A stretch of DNA of 13,378 nucleotides from Micavibrio sp. UBA5703 (GTDB taxonomy: Bacteria; Pseudomonadota; Alphaproteobacteria; Micavibrionales; Micavibrionaceae): the NCBI GenBank assembly GCA_002420015.1, contig DIHF01000009.1, positions 1 to 13,378 of the forward strand, read 5' to 3'. The notes under the pieces are model-generated. The model was not told the DNA's origin, did no database searches, and saw only the letters and a list, made by a program, of their open reading frames with translations. Positions 6,884-13,294 of this stretch are shown here, in pieces. Position 1 is the stretch's first letter; each line of letters starts with the position of its first letter. A program made the position numbers and the translations under genes.

Positions 6884-7372
6884 TCAGCCTTCCGAATCGG
6901 CAATGCTTTCGGAATTGAGCTGGATATAGCTTTGCAGGCCGATTTGCTTGATAAGCTCAAGCTGGGTTTCCAGATGATCAATATGGCCTTCTTCCGCCGC
7001 AAGGATTTTGGCAAAAAGGTCGCGGCTGACGAAATCCTTGGCGGCTTCGCAAACGGCGATGGCCTTGCGGTAGGCGGCGGCACCTTCGTTTTCAAGCCTC
7101 AAATCGCATTCCAGAATCTCTCTGACATTCTCGCCGATATACAGCTTGCCAAGCTCCTGCATATTGGGCAGGCCTTCCAGCAGCAATATGCGCTGGATCA
7201 GCTCGTCGGCGTGGTGCATTTCCTCGATGGATTCCTTGTATTCATGTTTGGCCAGCTTCGTGACGCCCCAGTCGCCCAGCATCCGGGAATGGAGGAAATA
7301 CTGGTTAACGGCCGTCATTTCCTTTTTCAGCCCGTCGTTAAGACACGCCAGAACTTTTTTATCGCCTTTCAT
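6884..7372 (-). CDS. bfr: Bacterioferritin
   Basis: Haem-containing ferritin that oxidises Fe(II) and stores it as a mineral inside a 24-subunit shell in the cytoplasm. The 162 residues match E. coli Bfr in length and numbering. The dinuclear ferroxidase ligands Glu18, Glu51, His54, Glu94, Glu127 and His130 are all present, as are Tyr25 and the axial haem ligand Met52 (in EEMHHADELIQRIL). The conserved LEGLPNMQELGKL follows at 65-77. AAGGAA lies about 7 nt before the ATG. The C-terminus is slightly extended and Ser/Glu-rich. bfd follows on the same strand but has its own Fur-box promoter, so the two may respond oppositely to iron. A palindromic repeat lies directly upstream, between this gene and purB. 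Confidence 0.97.
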   Translation of the reverse strand: MKGDKKVLACLNDGLKKEMTAVNQYFLHSRMLGDWGVTKLAKHEYKESIEEMHHADELIQRILLLEGLPNMQELGKLYIGENVREILECDLRLENEGAAAYRKAIAVCEAAKDFVSRDLFAKILAAEEGHIDHLETQLELIKQIGLQSYIQLNSESIADSEG

Positions 7373-7393
7373 GGTACGTTTCCTTTCCTCTCC

Positions 7394-7469
7394 TTGTCAT
7401 TTCGAGGCGCAGCCGAGAAATCTCATCTTTATATCTTGAGATCCCTCCGCTTCGCGTTCGGGATGACAA
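7394..7469. repeat. Palindromic repeat with GTCAT ends between purB and bfr
   Basis: Arms 7394-7424 and 7438-7469 pair across a 13-bp AT-rich centre. Both outer ends read TTGTCAT and both inner ends ATCTC when each arm is read inwards; the middles differ by a few bases and one length change. Each arm has its own smaller hairpin (TTTCGAGGC with GCCGAGAAA on the left). It starts 10 bp beyond the purB stop and could stall or protect the purB transcript, but lacks a clean T-tract. Confidence 0.8.
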
Positions 7470-7479
7470 TTGGTAGCTG

Positions 7480-8778
7480 TTAACTTAAAGCCCGCTTTAG
7501 AATAGAATCAATATGGGTTGTGTAGTTCTTATAGTCAAAGATTCCTTTGAGTTTTCCTTTATCGAGTTTTTCGGTAACTTCCGGGTCCTCCAAAAGCGCA
7601 TCCATGAATTTGGTCTTGCCCTTGCTTTCCCAGACTTTCATGGCGTTGCGTTGAACCATGCGGTAAGCGTCTTCACGGGAAACGCCAGCCTGGGTAAGGG
7701 CCAGAAGAACGGCCTGCGAGAAAACGAGCCCACCCATTTTTTCAAGATTTTCCATCATGGTGTCGGGATAAACCAGCAGTTTATCAATAACGCCCGCCAT
7801 GCGGTTCAATGCAAAATCCAGCGTCACGCAGGCATCCGGCGCGATATTGCGCTCGACGGAAGAATGAGAGATATCCCGTTCGTGCCACAGCGCCACGTTT
7901 TCCATCGCCGGAATGACGGCGGCGCGCACCAGCCGAGCTAGGCCCGTAAGATTTTCGGTCAAAATCGGGTTGCGTTTGTGTGGCATGGCGGAGGAGCCTT
8001 TTTGCCCCTTTTCAAAAAATTCTTCCGCCTCGCGCACTTCCGTTCTTTGTAAATGCCGGATTTCAATCGACAGGTTTTCAACCGACGAGGCGATCACGCC
8101 GAGCGTGGCAAAAAACATCGCGTGGCGGTCACGCGGGATCACCTGCGTGGCGACAGGCTCCGGCGTGAGATTCATGCGCTTGGCGACGTAATTTTCAACC
8201 TGCGGGTTGATGGTCGCATAGGTGCCGACCGCGCCGGAAATGGAGCAGGTGGCAATCTCGGTGCGTGCGGCCTTGAGGCGCTCCTTGGCGCGTTTGAAGG
8301 CGGCGTAATGCCCGGCCAGTTTAAGTCCGAAAGTCGTGGGCTCCGCGTGGATGCCGTGGCTGCGGCCGATGCAAAGCGTGGCTTTGTGCTCTTCGGCGCG
8401 TTTCCTGAGCGCTGCCAGAAGTTTGTCCAGATCCTGAAGCAGAAGATCGGCGGCCTGCGTAAGCTGCACGGCGAAGGCCGTGTCGATCACATCCGAGCTG
8501 GTCATGCCCTGGTGCACGAAACGTGCGTCGTCGCCGATATGTTCACCGATATTGGTGAGGAAGGCGATGACATCGTGCCGGACTTCACGTTCGATTTCAT
8601 CAATACGCGCCACGTCGAATTTTGCCTTGTCGCGCAGAGCTTTGGGAACCGAAGCGGGAATAATGCCGAGATCGGCCATCTTCTCGCAGGCCAGCGTTTC
8701 AATCTCGAGCCAGATCTTGAAGCGGTTCTCGGCTTCAAAGATTTTGGCCATTTCAGGGCGTGTATAGCGCGGGATCAT
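7480..8778 (-). CDS. purB: Adenylosuccinate lyase
   Basis: Catalyses two steps of purine synthesis: SAICAR to AICAR plus fumarate, and adenylosuccinate to AMP plus fumarate; a cytoplasmic homotetramer. At 432 residues it is the shorter, Bacillus-type form. Visible motifs are RHDVIAF (67-73, His68), HQGMTSSDVIDTA (89-101), GRSHGIHAEPTTFGLK (138-153, catalytic His141) and the fumarase/lyase signature GSSAMPHKRNP (261-271) with the catalytic serine loop and Lys268. Nothing is missing or truncated. The start MIPRYTRPEM is the family norm; upstream AAGAG is a weak ribosome binding site. It follows gap by 63 bp on the same strand and may share its transcript, though a hairpin at the end of gap could reduce read-through. 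Confidence 0.97.
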   Translation of the reverse strand: MIPRYTRPEMAKIFEAENRFKIWLEIETLACEKMADLGIIPASVPKALRDKAKFDVARIDEIEREVRHDVIAFLTNIGEHIGDDARFVHQGMTSSDVIDTAFAVQLTQAADLLLQDLDKLLAALRKRAEEHKATLCIGRSHGIHAEPTTFGLKLAGHYAAFKRAKERLKAARTEIATCSISGAVGTYATINPQVENYVAKRMNLTPEPVATQVIPRDRHAMFFATLGVIASSVENLSIEIRHLQRTEVREAEEFFEKGQKGSSAMPHKRNPILTENLTGLARLVRAAVIPAMENVALWHERDISHSSVERNIAPDACVTLDFALNRMAGVIDKLLVYPDTMMENLEKMGGLVFSQAVLLALTQAGVSREDAYRMVQRNAMKVWESKGKTKFMDALLEDPEVTEKLDKGKLKGIFDYKNYTTHIDSILKRALS

Positions 8779-8829
8779 GGACAGCTCTTTAGTTTTCTTA
8801 GAGCCCTGAAACTATTACGCCTTTCCGCC

Positions 8830-8856
8830 AAAAGCAATAGGCTACGGCTCGTAGCC
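8830..8856 (-). terminator. Hairpin over the gap stop codon, weak terminator or attenuator
   Basis: GGCTACG (8840-8846) and CGTAGCC (8850-8856) form a perfect 7-bp stem with a 3-nt loop. The stem contains the last gap codons and its stop. On the minus strand it is followed by TATTGCTTTT, a poor T-tract, so partial termination or mRNA end protection between gap and purB is more likely than a full stop. Confidence 0.45.
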
Positions 8857-9912
8857 AACAGCGTGCAGTTTCCTCGTCGTGTCTATCATGCGTTGGCTAA
8901 ATCCGGCTTCGTTGTCGTACCACGCGCTGAGCATGGCCATGTTGCCGCCCATGGTGACTTTGGTTTCAAGGACGTCAAGCACGGCAGAATGTTTATCGCT
9001 TTGGAATACTGAAGAAACCACCGGATCGCGGGTAATGCCCACGATTTCAGGGTGTTTCAAAGAAAAGCCTTCAATGATACGGACGACTTCTTCCAGGTTT
9101 GTCGGTCTTTCGGTAATGATTTCAAAGTCAAGCAGGGAAGCATTGGTGATGGGGGCGTAACGTGCACGCGCATCAACTTTTCCGGCAAGTTCGGGGAGAA
9201 CCAAGGTTGTTGCTTTGCCTGCGCCCGTGGTCGTCGGAATCAGGTTAATGCTTGCGCCAAAACAACGTCTTAAATCGGTGTGGGGAAGATCGACGACCCT
9301 TACATCGCTTGTGGCGGCATGCGTGGTCGTAAGGATAGCGTGCTTGATACCGATCTCATCGCTGATGGGTTTGAGCATCACGGCGGCGCAGTTCGTTGTG
9401 CAGGATGCGTTGGAAACGATGATGTCCGAAGGTTTAAGAGTGTCCTCATTTACACTGAAAACAACGGTCTTGTCGGCATCCATAGAGGGCGCGGAAATCA
9501 GAACTTTTTTAGCGCCGGATTTGATATGGCCTTCTGCGGCATCGCGCTTGGTGAACATGCCCGTACATTCAAGGACGATATCAACACCGTCTTCGCCCCA
9601 GTAAAGATTCGATGGATCTTTGATTTGCGTGTAGAGAATTTTTTGGCCATTCACGATCAAGTTGTTTTTTTCTGTTGCAAGAGTGCCGGGAAACTCGCCG
9701 TGGTTTGAGTTGTACTTTAGAAGATGGGCGCTTATTTGCAGATCGGTAATATCGTTAATAGCGACAACTTTAATATCGCCTGCGTTTTGTTGGAAAAGAG
9801 AGGTCAAAACGCGGCGGCCAATATATCCAAGGCCGTTGATTCCAACGCGTACGGGTCCTGCGTTTGATTCTGGTTTTTTACCTTCAAGCATTTCGGCGGT
9901 TGTGGCCCACAT
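8842..9912 (-). CDS. gap: Type I glyceraldehyde-3-phosphate dehydrogenase, divergent
   Basis: Oxidises glyceraldehyde-3-phosphate to 1,3-bisphosphoglycerate in glycolysis, and the reverse in gluconeogenesis. The Rossmann motif GINGLGYIGR (24-33) is followed by AIND (51-54), where Asp54 favours NAD over NADP. The active-site SNASCTTNCAAVMLKPI (167-183) has Cys171, and His198 lies in LTTTHAATSD. The N-terminus has about 20 extra residues before the fold. Deviations from the usual GapA are HAATSDVRVVD for the common HSYTNDQRxLD, and RARYAPITNASLLDF (249-263), which appears to have one residue more than the usual RVPTxNVSVVDL. AAGGAG lies 8 nt before the ATG, supporting the long N-terminus. It precedes purB on the same strand. 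The function call is firm; a paralogue elsewhere in the genome is possible. Confidence 0.93.
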   Translation of the reverse strand: MWATTAEMLEGKKPESNAGPVRVGINGLGYIGRRVLTSLFQQNAGDIKVVAINDITDLQISAHLLKYNSNHGEFPGTLATEKNNLIVNGQKILYTQIKDPSNLYWGEDGVDIVLECTGMFTKRDAAEGHIKSGAKKVLISAPSMDADKTVVFSVNEDTLKPSDIIVSNASCTTNCAAVMLKPISDEIGIKHAILTTTHAATSDVRVVDLPHTDLRRCFGASINLIPTTTGAGKATTLVLPELAGKVDARARYAPITNASLLDFEIITERPTNLEEVVRIIEGFSLKHPEIVGITRDPVVSSVFQSDKHSAVLDVLETKVTMGGNMAMLSAWYDNEAGFSQRMIDTTRKLHAVGYEP

Positions 9913-9984
9913 TACAGTTACTCCTTGAATGATGTTTAGATTATTAAAACTCTCTGTTTTTGTTTGAGCACAAAAAAATTCATT

Positions 9985-10006
9985 AAATGCAATAATTATC
10001 GCATTT
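9985..10006. promoter_or_regulatory. 22-bp near-perfect AT-rich palindrome upstream of gap
   Basis: AAATGC and GCATTT flank an ATAATTAT core, with a single mismatched pair (A9991/C10000). It lies 73 bp upstream of the gap start. As DNA it may be an operator; its GATAAT-containing half resembles Fur-type sites without a full match. As RNA it is a weak AT-rich hairpin, followed by T-runs on both strands, so it could also be a terminator for the lipoprotein gene that ends at 10084. Confidence 0.45.
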
Positions 10007-10083
10007 TTGGGTGCTGGGGGCAGTTAAGCAAAATAACGGGGTTCTGTAAAGAGGGTTATGATAAAAGGCTGGTTTCATCCGGA

Positions 10084-10851
10084 TTACACGCCGCCGGGCG
10101 CGGCGAGGTCGGGGGAAAAGCTATAGAGGCCGTCTTTAACGATTACGTCCGGCGGAATGCGGATTTCCTCGAAAACGTCGTAGCCGCGCTTGAGGTTGAT
10201 CCAGAAGCGCATCGACGGATCGCCCAGATGCGCCTCAAGATTGGTGCCGGTCATGCGGAAGGGGAAGATATGCACCGGCACGGATTCATTGCCTGCCCGG
10301 ATGCTTTGCTCGGCAAGTATATAAAGCTCTTCGATCTGGCGGTTATTCATGGCGTAGCAGCCATCGGACTTACAGCCGCCATGCAGCATCAGATGCGATC
10401 CGGTCCGCCCGTGCGCCTTATCAAAGTCGTTGGGGTAGCCGATATTCATCGCCAGATGGTAGTGGCTCTCGGGCCGGAACCAGTTCTTGCCGATGGCATA
10501 AAAACCCTCGGGCGATTTCAAATCGCCCTCTTTTTCCTTCGGCCCCAGCCCGCCGGAATAGGCACAGATCGGATAGGTTTTGAACAGAACATAACGCCCG
10601 GTCACGCTGTCCTGCAGCCAGGCTTCGAGCACGGATTCCTCTTTGAAGATCCTTAAGTATGTCGGCGCGCCAAGATGGATGTTGGCGTATTCAGGTTCCT
10701 TTTTCTGATTTTTTTCAATCTGGAGTTCCAGTTTCGGCGCGATGCGGTCGCGGATGAAATTGAGCCGCTCGTAAGGGTCCAAGGTTTCGCATCCGGCCAG
10801 CAGGGGCAGGGCGGTTAAAAACAGGATCATTCTGACAAGGTGGCGGCTCAT
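10084..10851 (-). CDS. YafK/DpaA-like L,D-transpeptidase-fold lipoprotein
   Basis: A peptidoglycan-modifying enzyme of the YkuD fold, exported and lipid-anchored. Residues 1-21 are a lipoprotein signal peptide with lipobox L-L-A-G-C (Cys21; next residue Glu). The catalytic motif is HLMLHGGCKSDGCYAMNN (153-170), the H-G-x5-G-C pattern with His157 and nucleophile Cys165; the C-x-S-x-G-C-Y-A-M-x-(N/D) form is that of the YafK branch. E. coli YafK (DpaA/LdtF) is reported to detach Braun lipoprotein from peptidoglycan rather than make 3-3 crosslinks, so either activity is possible here. KSPEGFYAI (112-120) and the 255-residue length also fit. No good ribosome binding site precedes the ATG. A strong promoter 190 bp upstream may drive it through a leader holding a 19-codon ORF. 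Confidence 0.9.
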   Translation of the reverse strand: MSRHLVRMILFLTALPLLAGCETLDPYERLNFIRDRIAPKLELQIEKNQKKEPEYANIHLGAPTYLRIFKEESVLEAWLQDSVTGRYVLFKTYPICAYSGGLGPKEKEGDLKSPEGFYAIGKNWFRPESHYHLAMNIGYPNDFDKAHGRTGSHLMLHGGCKSDGCYAMNNRQIEELYILAEQSIRAGNESVPVHIFPFRMTGTNLEAHLGDPSMRFWINLKRGYDVFEEIRIPPDVIVKDGLYSFSPDLAAPGGV

Positions 10852-10977
10852 GGTTTTTTCTAGCGGGGGGAGTGGGGATCGGCAAGGCTGGAAAAGAACT
10901 TATTAACAGGTTGTTTTGTAAGGGAAAATTGCATATCTATCAGTTCGTTCGTTATTTTTGAGGGGGGAGGGGGTGGG

Positions 10978-11037
10978 TTATGTCTTTTTTGCGTTTCGCT
11001 TTGTTTTCGCCCTTTCTTTTTCGCGCAATTTTCTCAT
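10978..11037 (-). CDS. Putative leaderless basic micropeptide, 19 residues
   Basis: The ORF MRKLREKERAKTKRNAKKT has 10 Lys/Arg in 19 residues and stops at TAA. Its ATG starts at the base where transcription from the upstream consensus promoter is predicted to begin (7 nt after the -10), so it would be translated, if at all, without a ribosome binding site. The purine-rich composition makes a chance ORF quite possible. It may instead be a leader peptide or just the 5' leader of the lipoprotein gene 126 bp downstream. It is too short for homology arguments. Confidence 0.35.
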   Translation of the reverse strand: MRKLREKERAKTKRNAKKT

Positions 11038-11043
11038 GACGAC

Positions 11044-11076
11044 AGTATAGGAAAAATTTCCTCTCTTGTCAAGAGA
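11044..11076 (-). promoter_or_regulatory. Consensus sigma-70 promoter with palindrome over the -35
   Basis: On the minus strand TTGACA (11067-11072), exactly 17 bp, then TATACT (11044-11049): a perfect -35 and 5 of 6 at the -10. A perfect 7-1-7 palindrome, TCTCTTGTCAAGAGA (11062-11076), is laid over the -35 box and could be a repressor site. Predicted start near 11037. The next annotated gene downstream is the YafK-like lipoprotein. Confidence 0.75.
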
Positions 11077-11077
11077 A

Positions 11078-11257
11078 GGTTTCACCACGAAGGACACGAA
11101 GCTCACGAAGAGTTATTTTCTCCATCGTCATTGCGAGCGACCATCGGGAGCGAAGCAATCCAACTTTCAAAGGGTATGGATTGCTTCGTCGGCGATGCCT
11201 CCTCGCAATGACGATGAAAGAAAATCGCTGTGACCGCTGTGTTCGTTGTGGTTCAAA
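11078..11257. repeat. Nested palindromic element, about 180 bp
   Basis: The inner arms 11123-11162 and 11177-11216 are both 40 bp and match at 32 positions without gaps when one is reverse-complemented. They enclose a 14-bp centre and begin CATCGTCATTGCGAG. The outer arms (about 11081-11110 and 11226-11254) are weaker complements of the CACCACGAAGGACACGAAG type. The inner unit resembles the GTCATTGCGAG...GAAGCAATC repeat common in environmental bacterial genomes; the outer unit resembles another widespread one. So one repeat may have landed inside another. Confidence 0.75.
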
Positions 11258-11287
11258 AATATAATCATTCCAATTCAAAACCTGACA

Positions 11288-11427
11288 TTTGTCATCCTGA
11301 CGCAGCGAAGGATCTCGCTGTTTTTAAAGAAAGATTCTTCGCTTCGCTCAGAATGACGGCGTAGATTTTTTATTTGAAACGAGTATAAATGAGATCCTTC
11401 AGGGCCTGCGGCCCTTCAGGATGACAA
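11288..11427. repeat. Composite palindromic repeat with GTCATCCTGA ends
   Basis: A 25-26-bp inverted repeat pairs 11291-11315 with 11332-11357 (GTCAT, CTGA and AGCGAAG in both arms). A third segment, 11391-11427, carries GAGATCCTTC and CAGGATGACAA. It can pair with the left arm instead and also forms its own hairpin (ATCCTTCAGGGC with GCCCTTCAGGAT, 10 of 12). Two related copies, or one copy with an insertion, would explain the three segments. Confidence 0.7.
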
Positions 11428-11477
11428 GGTAGAGGACTCGTTGCGCCCGTTGTGTGCGTGGCGGTTAATTTTTTTGG

Positions 11478-11510
11478 ATTGCTTCGCATCCTTCGGATGC
11501 TCGCAATGAC
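11478..11510. repeat. Short GTCATTGCGAG-family hairpin beside radC
   Basis: GCATCC/GGATGC (11486-11491, 11495-11500) form a perfect 6-bp stem with a TTC loop, and ATTGC/GCAAT (11478-11482, 11503-11507) pair outside it. Read on the minus strand it starts GTCATTGCGAG and ends GAAGCAATCC, so it is a short copy of the inner unit of the 11078-11257 element. It lies 14 bp past the radC stop. The T-run is on the wrong side to terminate radC. Confidence 0.7.
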
Positions 11511-11523
11511 GGAGAGGCGGGGG

Positions 11524-12222
11524 TCAGATAAGCCCCATCGTCCGGAAGCTGCTGATGCCGCCGCGTGCGACGATAATGTGGTCGTGGACGCGGATGTTCA
11601 GGGCTTCGCCCGCCCGCACGATCGCATTCGTCATGTCGATATCGGACTGGGAGGGTTTCGGGTCGCCGCTGGGGTGGTTGTGCATGAGGATGATGGCCGT
11701 CGCGCCAAGTTCGAGCGCCCGCTTGACGACTTCACGCGGATAGGCGGGCGTGTGGTCGACGGTGCCGGATTGCTGGATTTCATCGGCGATCAGTTCGTTC
11801 TTTTTGTTCAGGAACAGAATGCGGAAATGTTCTTTTTTCTCGTGCTCCATCGTGGCGCGGCAGTAGTCAATGAGCCGTGTCCAGTTGCTTAAGATGGGCT
11901 TCTTCATGATTTCCTGTTTCATGGCGCGTTGCGCCAGCGCGGTGATGGCTTTTAATGATGTGACGGAAGATTCACTAAGGCCCGAAATTTTCTCCAGTTC
12001 GGCCTCGGGCGCGTTCATCAGCGCGGGCAGAGAACCGAAATGCGCGAGCAGGGATTTCGCGAGCGGCTTGACGTCGCGGCGCGGGATTAGCGTAAACAGC
12101 ACAAGTTCGAGCAGTTCATAATCGGCCAGAGCGTCCGGCCCGCTTTCGGCAAACCGCGCCCGCAGCCTCTGGCGGTGGCCGGTGTAGTGGGGTTCTTCGG
12201 TTTTTTTCTCGGGTTGGGTCAT
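11524..12222 (-). CDS. radC: RadC family JAB/MPN-domain protein
   Basis: An almost universal bacterial protein whose biochemical role is unsettled; the old link to DNA repair is doubtful. The N-terminal helix-hairpin-helix-like part (about 28-100) includes DYELLELVLF and I-P-R-R-D-V-K-P-L-A-K, then an L-x-x-I-S-G-L motif. The JAMM domain has an upstream acidic residue in EHFRILFLN (131-139), then HNHPSGDPKPSQSDID (181-196) with His181, His183 and Asp194, the usual zinc set for this fold. The 232-residue length is normal. The reading TGHRQRLRARF near the N-terminus is typical of alphaproteobacterial RadC. No Shine-Dalgarno sequence precedes the ATG; a long palindromic element ends 9 bp upstream and may have replaced it. 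map lies upstream on the same strand. Confidence 0.95.
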   Translation of the reverse strand: MTQPEKKTEEPHYTGHRQRLRARFAESGPDALADYELLELVLFTLIPRRDVKPLAKSLLAHFGSLPALMNAPEAELEKISGLSESSVTSLKAITALAQRAMKQEIMKKPILSNWTRLIDYCRATMEHEKKEHFRILFLNKKNELIADEIQQSGTVDHTPAYPREVVKRALELGATAIILMHNHPSGDPKPSQSDIDMTNAIVRAGEALNIRVHDHIIVARGGISSFRTMGLI

Positions 12223-12231
12223 TGTGTTTTT

Positions 12232-12378
12232 AAACCACAGATAAACACGGATTTACACAGATTAAAAATAATGTAACGCGGAGATTCGGAGGGTGCGGAG
12301 TAGTTTTATTTTTTGCTTCTCCGTGTATCCGGGACTCCGCGTAAAAAATCTGCGTTTATCTGTGTTCATCCGTGGTTT
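12232..12378. repeat. Nested inverted repeat filling the map-radC gap
   Basis: The outer 32-bp arms 12232-12263 and 12347-12378 match at 26 positions without gaps after reverse-complementing. Each is made of short A-C-A-C-A-G-A-T-like units. An inner pair, 12276-12300 with 12316-12342, shares ACGCGGAG and CGGA blocks around a T-rich centre. It runs from 9 bp before radC to 14 bp after the map stop, so the whole intergenic gap is essentially this element. Similar AACCACAGAT...CACGGAT repeats are known from many unrelated bacteria. Confidence 0.78.
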
Positions 12379-12392
12379 TCAAGTTTTACTTG

Positions 12393-13220
12393 TTATTTAT
12401 AAGGCGGTTTGGTGTGGCCTTTGGGCGACAGCGTAAAAATTTCATACCCGTCTTCCGTTACGGCCAGAGTATGCTCGAATTGTGCGGAGAGCGAGCGGTC
12501 CCGCGTTACGGCGGTCCAGCCGTCCGAGAGCACTTTCATTTGCCAGCCCCCGGCGTTGATCATCGGCTCGATGGTGAAGAACATGCCGGGCTGAAGGACA
12601 GGCCCGGTGCCGCGCCGCCCGAAATGGGTGACGGAGGGCGGCACATGGAACTCGCGCCCAAGGCCATGCCCGCAGAAATCGCGCACCACGGAAAAGCGTT
12701 CTTTTTCGGCGATGGTCTGGATGGCATGGCCGATATCGCCCAGATGCGCGCCGGGGCGCACGGCTTCGATCCCGGCCATCATGCACTCATACGTGATATC
12801 GACCAGACGCTTTGCTTTTACGGGGACATCGTCGCCCAGCAGGTACATGCGCGAGGTGTCGCCGTGCCAGCCGTCTAAAATGACGGTCACATCGACATTG
12901 ACGATATCGCCGTCCTTTAATTTCTTTTCGCCCGGAATGCCGTGACAAATAACGTGGTTGACCGAGGTGCAGATGGATTTGGGGAAGCCCTTGTAATTCA
13001 GCGGCGCGGGGATGGCACCGTTTTTAACGATAAAGTCGTGGCAGAGCGTGTCCAGCTCCAGCGTCGTCACGCCCGGCACGACATGCGGCGCGATCATGTC
13101 GAGCGTCGCCGCCGCCAGCTTTCCGGCGGCGCGCATGCCCTCAAAGTCGGCCGGGTCCGTGTGGATCTCGATGCCGTCTTCGGTGTATTTGACCTTTTTA
13201 TCGCGTGCCGTTTTGCCCAT
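12393..13220 (-). CDS. map: Type I methionine aminopeptidase
   Basis: Removes the initiator methionine from nascent proteins whose second residue is small; cytoplasmic dinuclear metalloenzyme, normally essential. All five metal ligands are in place: Asp110 (NVDVTV), Asp121 (WHGDTSRM), His185 (GHGLGREFH), Glu218 (FTIEPMI) and Glu249 (FEHTLAVTEDG), plus substrate-contact His93 in ICHGIPG. The 275 residues include a short N-terminal extension relative to E. coli (264) and a basic C-terminal tail ending KPPYK. The start has AAAGG 4 nt upstream. It precedes radC on the same strand, a common alphaproteobacterial order, here separated by a palindromic element. A G-rich tract lies in its 5' region. 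Confidence 0.97.
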   Translation of the reverse strand: MGKTARDKKVKYTEDGIEIHTDPADFEGMRAAGKLAAATLDMIAPHVVPGVTTLELDTLCHDFIVKNGAIPAPLNYKGFPKSICTSVNHVICHGIPGEKKLKDGDIVNVDVTVILDGWHGDTSRMYLLGDDVPVKAKRLVDITYECMMAGIEAVRPGAHLGDIGHAIQTIAEKERFSVVRDFCGHGLGREFHVPPSVTHFGRRGTGPVLQPGMFFTIEPMINAGGWQMKVLSDGWTAVTRDRSLSAQFEHTLAVTEDGYEIFTLSPKGHTKPPYK

Positions 13221-13245
13221 TCGGCCTTTGTAGCAGGTTTATTGC

Positions 13246-13267
13246 GGGGATGGGAGGGGGGCGTGGG
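13246..13267 (+). other. Putative G-quadruplex motif upstream of map
   Basis: Four runs of at least three G with loops of 2, 1 and 3 nt (GGGG-AT-GGG-A-GGGGGG-CGT-GGG) satisfy the standard quadruplex pattern. The G-rich strand is the template strand for map, and the motif lies 25 bp upstream of its start, between the regulator tail and map. Formation and any effect are inferred. Confidence 0.5.
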
Positions 13268-13294
13268 AGAGTTTTTTACGTATTTAAGGGGGGC

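Larger units (their letters stand above)
10852..11523. other. 672-bp gene-poor stretch: promoter, micro-ORF and stacked palindromic repeats
   Basis: No conventional gene is supported here. From left to right it holds C-rich leader sequence on the minus strand (10862-10980), a 19-codon minus-strand ORF, a consensus promoter, then three palindromic repeat blocks up to the end of radC. Open frames over the repeats translate the repeats themselves and look spurious. Confidence 0.7.

Noticed and set aside
7394..7469. CRISPR-like or attachment-site interpretation of the intergenic repeats
   Set aside because: Units are single inverted repeats in separate gaps, with no regularly spaced direct repeats, spacers, cas genes, integrase or tRNA nearby.
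8053..9012. 319-codon plus-strand frame
   Set aside because: Antisense to purB and gap, both complete with active-site motifs; no independent coding evidence.
9964..10656. 230-codon plus-strand frame
   Set aside because: Antisense to the YafK-like lipoprotein gene, which has a signal peptide and catalytic motif; no ribosome binding site or domain of its own.
11069..11278. 69-codon minus-strand frame over the nested repeat
   Set aside because: It is simply the palindromic repeat translated (Arg/Gln/Ser-rich with mirrored halves), a common annotation artefact.
11444..11475. Possible tRNA or structured RNA near the radC end
   Set aside because: No cloverleaf, T-loop or CCA-proximal pattern; the structure is explained by the palindromic repeats.
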